Of a DNA stretch of 5,590 nucleotides, positions 1 to 4,477 are shown one piece after another (the first letter of the stretch is position 1; the number at the start of each line of letters is the position of its first letter). A program made the translations under genes and the position numbers. The notes beneath the pieces are model-generated. The model was given only the letters and a program-made list of their open reading frames with translations. It did no database searches and was not told the DNA's origin. The DNA comes from Bacillota bacterium (GTDB taxonomy: Bacteria; Bacillota; Limnochordia; Darwinibacteriales; DTU012), in the NCBI GenBank assembly GCA_012521805.1, contig JAAYLQ010000054.1:1-5590 (forward strand), in the 5' to 3' direction.

Positions 1-332
1 CGCAAAAACGCTTCTTGGCTTACTGAACGCACCGCTTCCCGCTTGTTAAACATCATTTTAATAATCACACCAAGGATTATGTACCGCAGCGAATCCATGC
101 CGATCATCAGCACCGCTGTTTCCAGGCTGTCTATCCGGCGCACAATCCCAAAGTACCCTGTGTTCAGCATATCTAAGATAGTTTTGGTAAGCACCCGACT
201 TTTTTTAACCGCTGCGGTGATTTCCTGAATGTCAGCGGAATGGGGCTCCTGGAGGATCTTAATTATCTCAACTACATTTTTTGGCACCGTCGGCAGTTCC
301 CGATCTAGTATTTGAAACAGCAGATCAGACAT
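1..332 (-). CDS. HDOD-domain signalling protein, N-terminal part (runs off left edge)
   Basis: The minus strand is open from ATG at 332 to the left edge, giving 110 codons of an incomplete protein that begins MSDLLFQILDRELPTVPKN. It matches the start of an HDOD domain. There is an LP-x-(V/L)P segment (residues 13-17), then helices around VVEIIKILQEP, then VLTKTILDMLNTGYFGIVRR, which corresponds to the family pattern of a helix ending in (N/T)xxYFG. Next come a SLETAVLMIGMDSLR segment (the usual 'I..AI..LG...L' helix) and a hydrophobic helix. HDOD proteins are cytoplasmic relatives of HD phosphohydrolases that usually lack catalysis and act in signalling or regulation. Any output domain lies outside the window. 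The start is supported by GGAGGGG at 343-337, 4 nt before the ATG. The neighbour on the right is divergent. The family call is by pattern recognition only. Confidence 0.75.
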   Translation of the reverse strand, partial: MSDLLFQILDRELPTVPKNVVEIIKILQEPHSADIQEITAAVKKSRVLTKTILDMLNTGYFGIVRRIDSLETAVLMIGMDSLRYIILGVIIKMMFNKREAVRSVSQEAFL

Positions 333-336
333 CAAA

Positions 337-343
337 CCCCTCC
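337..343 (-). promoter_or_regulatory. Ribosome binding site of the HDOD gene
   Basis: On the minus strand GGAGGGG lies 4 nt before the ATG at 332. It fixes the start of a gene that is otherwise cut off by the window edge. No convincing -35/-10 pair was found upstream on the minus strand between 344 and 420. Confidence 0.7.
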
Positions 344-387
344 ATTAGGAAAATATTACCTATTCACTGAGAAATTCGGTCTCCACT

Positions 388-416
388 TTCAAATTCCTGC
401 ACCATTCACTTAATAT
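388..416 (+). promoter_or_regulatory. Possible weak promoter for the gene at 528
   Basis: TTCAAA (388-393) and TAATAT (411-416) are separated by 17 nt. Each matches the sigma-A consensus at 4 of 6 positions. Transcription from here would start near 423 and give a leader of about 105 nt that contains the inverted repeat at 428-493. This is a weak prediction. The better-looking TATAAT at 508-513 lies too close to the ribosome binding site to be clearly preferable. Confidence 0.25.
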
Positions 417-427
417 TCAGGCAGAAA

Positions 428-493
428 AAGCTGATTCTGCAGGAAAAGATTAAAAAAAAGAATAAATAAGGGTCTAGAAGCAGAATTCAGCTT
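428..493. repeat. Imperfect inverted repeat upstream of the membrane-protein gene
   Basis: AAGCTGATTCTGC (428-440) is the reverse complement of GCAGAATTCAGCTT (480-493) except for one extra base. The arms are separated by 39 nt of A-rich sequence. It could form a long-range leader hairpin or be a pair of protein-binding sites. Nothing in the sequence decides between these. Confidence 0.45.
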
Positions 494-514
494 GTAAAGG
501 AATAATCTATAATA

Positions 515-523
515 GGGAGGGAG
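515..523 (+). promoter_or_regulatory. Ribosome binding site of the gene at 528
   Basis: GGGAGGGAG ends 4 nt before the ATG at 528 and supports that start codon. Confidence 0.7.
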
Positions 524-527
524 AGCA

Positions 528-917
528 ATGTCGAGAAAACTAACTAACAGTGGTTTGGCTGTCACAGGTATTGGAGCAGTAGCAGCGGTTATCGGTTTAA
601 TTCTGTTTATCAGCGTATTCTTTGCTGTTGGCAGACAGATCAACAGTCCCTTTGGTCCCGGCTTCGGCCACCACCAGCCATTTCCCTTCAGCCGTGCGGT
701 AATTGGAGTAGTAATGTTCGGTATTGGCGGGCTGCTGGTCAAGGCAGGATTGAGCATGACTGTAGTGGGCAGTTCGGATAAAATCGGTGCCTGGCTCAGC
801 CGGGTCATTCATGGGGAAACGCCGCCAACAGCTGCCAGCAGAACCTTTCCCAACTGCCGCAGTTCAGCAGCAGCAGACGACCGCTTCTGCAGCAAATGCG
901 GCAGCCGCCTGGAATAA
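528..917 (+). CDS. Small two-helix membrane protein with degenerate C-terminal zinc ribbon
   Basis: This 129-residue protein is of unknown function. Two hydrophobic, Gly/Ala/Val-rich segments (about 9-34 and 56-80) look like transmembrane helices. They are joined by a short loop rich in Pro, Gly, Phe and His (about 40-55). After the second helix comes a short amphipathic stretch (81-95) and a Pro/Ala linker. The C-terminus is a zinc-ribbon-like tail with the pattern PNC-x10-CSKCGSRLE. Zinc ribbons of this bacterial type normally read CxxC...CxxC. Here the first Cys is Phe107, while Cys110, Cys121 and Cys124 are kept. Codon 107 is TTT, one base from the Cys codon TGT, so the loss could be recent. 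Such small membrane/zinc-ribbon proteins are common in Bacillota and I know of no established role for them. The start is supported by a strong ribosome binding site. The gene ends inside a bidirectional terminator. Confidence 0.75.
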   Translation: MSRKLTNSGLAVTGIGAVAAVIGLILFISVFFAVGRQINSPFGPGFGHHQPFPFSRAVIGVVMFGIGGLLVKAGLSMTVVGSSDKIGAWLSRVIHGETPPTAASRTFPNCRSSAAADDRFCSKCGSRLE

Positions 918-950
918 AAGTAGGGGAAGCTGATCGCTTCCCCTTACTTT
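917..950. terminator. Bidirectional intrinsic terminator between convergent genes
   Basis: GGGGAAGC (923-930) pairs with GCTTCCCC (936-943) around a 5-nt loop. The stem extends outward through AAAGTA/TTACTTT with a single bulged base. T-rich tracts follow on both strands (TTACTTTATT on plus, TACTTTTATT on minus). The stem overlaps the last base of the plus-strand stop codon (915-917) and the whole minus-strand stop codon (946-944), so it probably serves both genes. Confidence 0.8.
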
Positions 951-2209
951 ATTAACAGCTGTTCAAATGCGGTTTTATCCACAGGTGGGCTCAAGTAATA
1001 GCCCTGCACTTCCTTAATATTGATCTGGCGGATATATTTCAGCTGAGCATCCGTCTCCACGCCCTCGGCAATAATGCCCAGATGCAAAAGCTCAGCCATG
1101 GTCAGAATTGAACCTACGATCACCTGATCGCGACTGTTAGTAGTAATATTATGGATATAGGCTTTATCAATCTTGATTGTATCAAAACCCATGTAGCGCA
1201 GATGATTTAAGGAAGCAAATCCAGTTCCAAAATCATCGATGGCAAAGCGAACTCCGTGGTTCCGCAGTCTTTCAATCTGCGGCTTCACTTCAGGCAGATC
1301 CATCGACTGACTTTCGGTAATTTCCAATTCTAAATAAGCTGGATCAAGCTGCGCCTGTTCCAGGATCCCCAATACCCGCTCGGCAAAATCAGCCTGCTTC
1401 AGCTGTACAATCGACACGTTTACTGCCAAGCGTTCCAGCACAATTCCCTGCTGCAGCCAGGAGTTAAAATCTGTGCTGGCCTGGTACAACACCCAATCAC
1501 CGATCTGATGGATATATCCGGTTTCTTCAGCTAAAGGGATAAATTCCAGTGGAGGGATTAGACCATGTTTCGGATGCCGCCAGCGGAGCAGTGCTTCCGC
1601 ACCGACAATATTCTGACTGATCACATTTACCTGCGGCTGGTAGTGGAGGACAAACTGCTTTTCTGCTAAAGCTGGAGCTAAATCATTCACCAGATTTACT
1701 TTACGGCTGATCTGGAAGCTCATAAAAGGCTCATAGCGGACACAGTCGTTCTTACCGTGTTTTTTCACCCAGTTCATTGCCATTGTTGCTGTTTTCAGCA
1801 GTTCGTAGCGATCACCGGCATCTTTGGGAGCTGCAGCCCACCCGATACTGGCAGTGATCAGTGCATTTTTGCCGTGAAAGTGCATCGGCTTATTTAGATT
1901 TCCACAGATAGCTGCTGCTGTCTGCTCTGCTTCCGCTTCAGTAGTGTTCTCTAAAGCAACAGCAAACTCATCTGAACCCAACCAAGCTGCGTAACTATCG
2001 GGTGGACATGAACTTTTGATAATCTGACCAATATTAGCCAGCACAATTTCAATATCCCGGTAGTCAAACAGTTCACAGGTTTCCCGAAAATTATCGAGAT
2101 TCATGATCAGCAGTGCAATCGTATCACTTTTATCATCCCAATTGAGAAACAATGAATCCAAATACTGATATAAATGATAACGTTTTGGCCACTGTGAGAG
2201 GCTTAGCAT
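944..2209 (-). CDS. GGDEF-EAL protein: probable c-di-GMP phosphodiesterase with degenerate cyclase domain
   Basis: The 421-residue protein has no N-terminal sensor domain or membrane segment, so it is probably cytoplasmic. Residues about 5-160 form a GGDEF domain. Its signature reads GSDEF (78-82) instead of GGDEF, and the first metal-binding Asp of the usual DxDxF motif is Asn (NLDNF, 37-41). The N-terminal LTGLPNR motif appears as LSQWPKR. Cyclase activity is therefore unlikely, although nucleotide binding as a regulatory input is possible. Residues about 165-420 form an EAL domain with every expected catalytic and metal-binding position. These are Glu205 (EALLRW), Asn264, Glu296 (EITES), Asp325 and Asp326 (DDFGTG), Lys346, Glu382 (AEGVE) and Gln402 (QGYY). 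Their spacing agrees closely with characterised EAL enzymes. The expected reaction is c-di-GMP to pGpG. ATG at 2209 is the only in-frame ATG, GTG or TTG after the upstream TAG, and GAAGGG lies 9 nt before it. The gene is divergent from galM. Confidence 0.92.
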   Translation of the reverse strand: MLSLSQWPKRYHLYQYLDSLFLNWDDKSDTIALLIMNLDNFRETCELFDYRDIEIVLANIGQIIKSSCPPDSYAAWLGSDEFAVALENTTEAEAEQTAAAICGNLNKPMHFHGKNALITASIGWAAAPKDAGDRYELLKTATMAMNWVKKHGKNDCVRYEPFMSFQISRKVNLVNDLAPALAEKQFVLHYQPQVNVISQNIVGAEALLRWRHPKHGLIPPLEFIPLAEETGYIHQIGDWVLYQASTDFNSWLQQGIVLERLAVNVSIVQLKQADFAERVLGILEQAQLDPAYLELEITESQSMDLPEVKPQIERLRNHGVRFAIDDFGTGFASLNHLRYMGFDTIKIDKAYIHNITTNSRDQVIVGSILTMAELLHLGIIAEGVETDAQLKYIRQINIKEVQGYYLSPPVDKTAFEQLLIK

Positions 2210-2218
2210 GCTACACCG

Positions 2219-2224
2219 CCCTTC
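2219..2224 (-). promoter_or_regulatory. Ribosome binding site of the GGDEF-EAL gene
   Basis: GAAGGG on the minus strand lies 9 nt before ATG 2209. The match is modest, but no other in-frame ATG, GTG or TTG exists back to the upstream stop codon. Confidence 0.5.
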
Positions 2225-2281
2225 GTCAACTGACCCCCTGAAAAAAGCAAGGACACTATCAATATTCGCCTATTATTTGAG

Positions 2282-2310
2282 ATTATCCTCTAAAATAGTT
2301 GACAAGTCGA
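2282..2310 (-). promoter_or_regulatory. Predicted promoter of the GGDEF-EAL gene
   Basis: Reading the minus strand, TCGACT (2310-2305) is followed after exactly 17 nt by GATAAT (2287-2282). The first box matches the sigma-A consensus at 4 of 6 positions and the second at 5 of 6. The start point would be near 2275, giving a leader of about 65 nt. The 17-nt spacer is occupied by a CTCTAAAA-type repeat box, which suggests repression by a protein bound there. Confidence 0.5.
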
Positions 2311-2359
2311 AAATTGTTTTAGAGAGCTGTTTTACTTGACACTGTTCTCTAAAACAATT
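2289..2359. repeat. Three operator-like boxes, two forming a perfect 14-bp inverted repeat
   Basis: Box B (2312-2325, AATTGTTTTAGAGA) is the exact reverse complement of box C (2346-2359, TCTCTAAAACAATT), with 20 nt between the arms. Box A (about 2288-2300, CTCTAAAATAGTT) is a third copy with two mismatches, in the same orientation as box C. Box A lies in the spacer of the minus-strand promoter and box C in the spacer of the plus-strand promoter. The plus-strand transcript is predicted to start near 2371, after the repeat, so this is probably a DNA-binding site and not an RNA hairpin. I do not recognise the cognate regulator. The sites do not look like a catabolite (cre) element. Confidence 0.7.
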
Positions 2360-2364
2360 ATGGT
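2336..2364 (+). promoter_or_regulatory. Predicted galM promoter
   Basis: A perfect TTGACA (2336-2341) is followed after 17 nt by TATGGT (2359-2364), which matches the -10 consensus at 4 of 6 positions. Transcription would start near 2371, leaving a leader of about 58 nt before ATG 2429. Operator-like box C fills the spacer and touches the -10 element. This promoter position argues against the upstream in-frame codons at 2336 (TTG) and 2360 (ATG) being used as starts, because they lie inside the promoter. Confidence 0.6.
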
Positions 2365-2389
2365 GAATATAGGTGGAAAATACTGTCAC

Positions 2390-2428
2390 AAGGGAGGTGA
2401 CCACGGCAGCTTCTGCTGTGGACAAACT
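2390..2428 (+). promoter_or_regulatory. galM leader: strong SD, 9-bp hairpin, short spacer
   Basis: AAGGGAGGTGA (2390-2400) is close to a full match to the 16S rRNA tail, but no in-frame start codon follows at normal distance. Directly after it, CCACGGCAG (2401-2409) pairs with CTGCTGTGG (2413-2421) over 9 bp, with one G-U pair and a CTT loop. ACAAACT (2422-2428) then leads to ATG 2429. Unfolded, the GGAGG core lies about 31 nt from the start. With the 21-nt hairpin folded, the effective distance is about 10 nt, or 7 nt from the end of the extended SD. Folding could thus place the ribosome correctly. The functional reading is inference. Confidence 0.6.
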
Positions 2429-3451
2429 ATGACCAAAAACCAAGCAATCTCAATTTTTACCCTAAAAAACAGCAATAACTTGACTGCACAGATTACCAAT
2501 TACGGCGGAATTGTAATCTCCCTCTCAGTTCCAGATCGGACAGGCCAATTTGCCGACGTAGTCCTGGGCTACCCAGACGTCAATGATTATAAATCCGATA
2601 CCTACTTTTTCGGAGCACTCATTGGCCGTTACGCTAACCGAATTGCTGAGGGACGTTTTGAGCTGAACGGTGTTCAATACCAGCTGGCCACCAACGATGG
2701 ACCAAATCATCTCCACGGTGGTAACCGCGGTTTTGACCAAGTGGTCTGGCAGCCGGTGGAAAGCAGTCAAAACCAACTTAAACTGGAATATATCAGCGGG
2801 GATCAGGAGGAAAATTACCCTGGCCGCTTATATGTGCAGGTAACTTATACCCTTACCGATGACAACGAACTCCGGATTGATTACTGGGCGGTAGCGGATC
2901 AGGATACTATTGTTAATCTGACCAATCACAGCTACTTCAATTTAAAAGGGCATGACCAAGGGGATATTCTCGATCACCAGCTCCAGCTTAACGCTGATTA
3001 CTTCACACCAATCAACAGCGATACAATTCCTACCGGAGAGATTGTAAGCGTCGCCAACACCCCAATGGATTTCCGCAAGCTGACTCAAATCAGAGCCAAT
3101 CTTGATCAGGAAAACGAACAGATCAAAAATGGCCTCGGCTTTGATCACAATTGGGTGTTGAGAGATAACGCCAGACTGAAAAAAGCTGCCGAACTGTACG
3201 AACCGACAACTGGCCGCTTAATGGAAGTGTACACAACTAAACCTGGAATCCAATTTTACTCCGGCAATTTCCTAAAAGGACCGATCCAGGGCAAAGCTGG
3301 CGCAGTATATGATCAGCACAGCGGCTTATGTCTCGAAACCCAATACTTCCCCAATTCACCTAACTGCAGCCACTTCTCCTGCCCTGTCCTGAGAGCTGGC
3401 GAAATCTATAACCACACAACTATTTACAGCTTCAAAATTAAGACGGAATAG
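2429..3451 (+). CDS. galM: Galactose mutarotase (aldose 1-epimerase)
   Basis: This 340-residue protein of the GalM family interconverts the alpha and beta anomers of galactose and glucose in the cytoplasm. It feeds the Leloir pathway and general hexose use. Counted from ATG 2429, the active-site positions are Arg71 (RYANR), His96 (NHLHGG), His167 (TNHSYFNL), Asp239 (GFDHN) and Glu303 (CLETQ), the last being the expected general base. These correspond to Arg71, His96, His170, Asp243 and Glu304 of the Lactococcus lactis enzyme. The length equals the family norm. The reading frame is open further upstream to TTG 2336, but the upstream part (31 codons) is Cys/Gly-rich, does not resemble GalM, and overlaps the predicted promoter. 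No other start codon lies in frame between 2371 and 2429. The N-terminus lacks the few residues ending in FG that usually precede this region. The gene is followed after 20 bp by a small ORF, probably in one operon. Confidence 0.93.
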   Translation: MTKNQAISIFTLKNSNNLTAQITNYGGIVISLSVPDRTGQFADVVLGYPDVNDYKSDTYFFGALIGRYANRIAEGRFELNGVQYQLATNDGPNHLHGGNRGFDQVVWQPVESSQNQLKLEYISGDQEENYPGRLYVQVTYTLTDDNELRIDYWAVADQDTIVNLTNHSYFNLKGHDQGDILDHQLQLNADYFTPINSDTIPTGEIVSVANTPMDFRKLTQIRANLDQENEQIKNGLGFDHNWVLRDNARLKKAAELYEPTTGRLMEVYTTKPGIQFYSGNFLKGPIQGKAGAVYDQHSGLCLETQYFPNSPNCSHFSCPVLRAGEIYNHTTIYSFKIKTE

Positions 3452-3471
3452 GGAAAGGAAAATTAAAAGGT

Positions 3472-3678
3472 ATGAATAACAACACAATGTCAACAGACGA
3501 GGTAATCACCTTAATCAACAATCGGATCCACGAGTTGAAGTATCAGCAGATAGGTTTAAAGAGCTTTATCCGTTCTGATCAAGAACGGTACGAGCAGATC
3601 GAATTTGCCATTAAAGAATTAAGGCAGATTCTTAAGCAGATCCAGCAAACACGGAGAAAAACCAGAGAGGCCCAGTAA
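3472..3678 (+). CDS. Small charged coiled-coil protein, unknown function
   Basis: The 68-residue protein has no family I recognise. It is rich in Gln, Glu, Lys, Arg and Ile and has no signal peptide, Cys or membrane segment. Two helices are suggested: about 9-32 (DEVITLINNRIHELKYQQIG) and about 36-63 (DQERYEQIEFAIKELRQILK). Hydrophobic residues at heptad-like spacing favour a helical hairpin or a dimeric coiled coil. The tail is basic (RRKTREAQ). ATG 3472 lies 20 bp after the galM stop. Its ribosome binding site is uncertain: GGGAAAGGA ends about 12 nt upstream, and AAAGG ends only 1 nt upstream. A second in-frame ATG at 3487 has no better site. The last codons form the left arm of the terminator and the stop codon lies in its loop. 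Cotranscription with galM is likely from spacing and the shared terminator, but it does not reveal a function. Confidence 0.65.
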   Translation: MNNNTMSTDEVITLINNRIHELKYQQIGLKSFIRSDQERYEQIEFAIKELRQILKQIQQTRRKTREAQ

Positions 3679-3694
3679 ACCTCTCTGGTTTTTT
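3657..3694. terminator. Bidirectional intrinsic terminator overlapping two gene ends
   Basis: ACCAGAGAGG (3661-3670) pairs perfectly with CCTCTCTGGT (3680-3689) around a 9-nt loop. The plus strand continues into a run of T, and on the minus strand the stem is followed by TTTTTCT. The left arm encodes the end of the small coiled-coil protein, whose TAA (3676-3678) lies in the loop. The purC stop codon (3695-3693) lies in the opposite T tract. It ends the galM transcript on one side and purC on the other. Confidence 0.88.
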
Positions 3695-4379
3695 ATGATT
3701 CCAGTACCCTTTTAGCGAGCTCAATCGGATCTAAAAACCGACCATTGTGATAAACCCGCATATTGCCGCCGGAGATTTCATCAATAACCGCAATCTCCTG
3801 CTCCTCCCCGACGCGGCCAAACTCCAGTTTAAGATCATACAGCTCCATCTGTTTTAAAGCTAAATCCTGCCGGATTAAATCCGCGATCTGCTTTGTCAGC
3901 GCTTTAATTCTGTCATATTCCTCCTCTGTCAGTATGCCAAGCATGATCAAACCATCCTTATTGATCGGCGGATCGCCAGCCTGATCATCTTTGAGGGTAA
4001 ATTCCACAAAGCCATCCAGCCGCTGTCCTTCTTCTGCATACAGGCTGTAGCGGCGCAAGAAACTGCCTACTGCCCGATAGCGGCAGATTACTTCTAACCC
4101 ATGGCCAAACATTTCCGCTGGTTTCACTGTCATGGTAGCATCAAGGATCGATGCCTTTAGATAATGGGTAGGAATATTGTGCCGGTGCAGCAGTTCGAAA
4201 TAATATTTGGTCAGCCGCAGCCCTGCCTTCCCAGCGCCTTCCATTGTCAGGCCAACGGTATTGGCACCGGGATCAAAGACTCCGTCACTGCCGGTCAGGT
4301 CATCTTTAAATTTTAAAAGATAATTGCCATCATCCATTCGGTAAACATCTTTCGTTTTGCCTTCGTACACCAACTGCAT
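3693..4379 (-). CDS. purC: SAICAR synthetase (phosphoribosylaminoimidazole-succinocarboxamide synthase)
   Basis: The 228-residue enzyme joins CAIR with aspartate using ATP to form SAICAR, a step of de novo purine synthesis in the cytoplasm. Visible motifs are YEGKTKDVY (5-13, nucleotide-binding strand region) and KFKDDLTG (23-30). Further on are EVICRYRAVGSFLRRY (96-111, corresponding to the family's EVVVRNxxAGSFLRRY), KDDQAGDPPIN (130-140), YDLKLEFG (181-188) and DEISGGNMR (200-208). The length is close to the usual value. The segment DPGANTVGLTMEGAGKAGLR (36-55) replaces the classical stretch around the N-K-x-S motif. I associate this form with a PurC subgroup in clostridia, so activity is likely but less certain than for a classical PurC. 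GAAAGG ends 8 nt before ATG 4379. The gene stands alone here with no other purine gene in view. Confidence 0.87.
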   Translation of the reverse strand: MQLVYEGKTKDVYRMDDGNYLLKFKDDLTGSDGVFDPGANTVGLTMEGAGKAGLRLTKYYFELLHRHNIPTHYLKASILDATMTVKPAEMFGHGLEVICRYRAVGSFLRRYSLYAEEGQRLDGFVEFTLKDDQAGDPPINKDGLIMLGILTEEEYDRIKALTKQIADLIRQDLALKQMELYDLKLEFGRVGEEQEIAVIDEISGGNMRVYHNGRFLDPIELAKRVLES

Positions 4380-4401
4380 AGAATCAACCTTTCACCAGAG
4401 A

Positions 4402-4407
4402 ATTATA
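4402..4407 (-). promoter_or_regulatory. Possible -10 element of purC
   Basis: A perfect TATAAT on the minus strand (4407-4402) lies in a very AT-rich stretch upstream of purC. No good -35 box is found 16-18 nt further upstream; the nearest candidate, TTGCAA (4433-4428), would need a 20-nt spacer. The leader would be only about 16 nt long. No purine riboswitch is visible in the 98-nt gap. Confidence 0.35.
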
Positions 4408-4465
4408 TACTAGATAATATTTTTAAATTGCAAAGGGAAATCCTGCTCCGAAGCTAATAATACTG

Positions 4466-4471
4466 TAAGGG
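4466..4471 (+). promoter_or_regulatory. Ribosome binding site of the transglutaminase-like gene
   Basis: TAAGGG ends 6 nt before ATG 4478 and favours it over the in-frame ATG at 4487, which has AAAGG directly touching it. No convincing promoter for this gene could be placed between 4380 and 4465. Confidence 0.55.
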
Positions 4472-4477
4472 TTTCAT

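Noticed and set aside
508..513. Perfect TATAAT upstream of the gene at 528
   Set aside because: Transcription from it would start at about 520, inside the ribosome binding site, and no good -35 lies 16-18 nt upstream. It is probably an AT-rich coincidence, though not excluded.
410..812. Long minus-strand frames opposite the membrane-protein gene
   Set aside because: They have no ribosome binding site and low-complexity Pro/Ser/Thr-rich translations, and they mirror a gene with clear transmembrane and zinc-ribbon features on the plus strand.
2299..2304. TTGACA as a plus-strand -35 element
   Set aside because: No -10-like hexamer occurs 15-19 nt downstream (the region reads AGAGAGCTG). The later TTGACA at 2336 has a plausible partner.
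2390..2421. Resemblance of the galM leader to a T-box antiterminator core (GGGTGGTACCACGG-like)
   Set aside because: The match is only partial (GGGAGGTGACCACGG). The predicted transcript is far too short to hold a T-box stem I and specifier loop, and galM is not a typical T-box gene.
2336..2428. Extension of GalM by 31 residues to an upstream TTG (2336) or by 23 residues to ATG 2360
   Set aside because: These codons lie inside the predicted promoter and operator boxes, have no ribosome binding site, and encode a Cys/Gly-rich stretch unlike GalM. Active-site numbering from ATG 2429 matches the characterised family.
4380..4477. Purine riboswitch or other structured leader upstream of purC
   Set aside because: The 98-nt gap is mostly AT-rich with no long paired elements or recognisable aptamer core, and a promoter-like TATAAT lies only 23 nt before the ATG.
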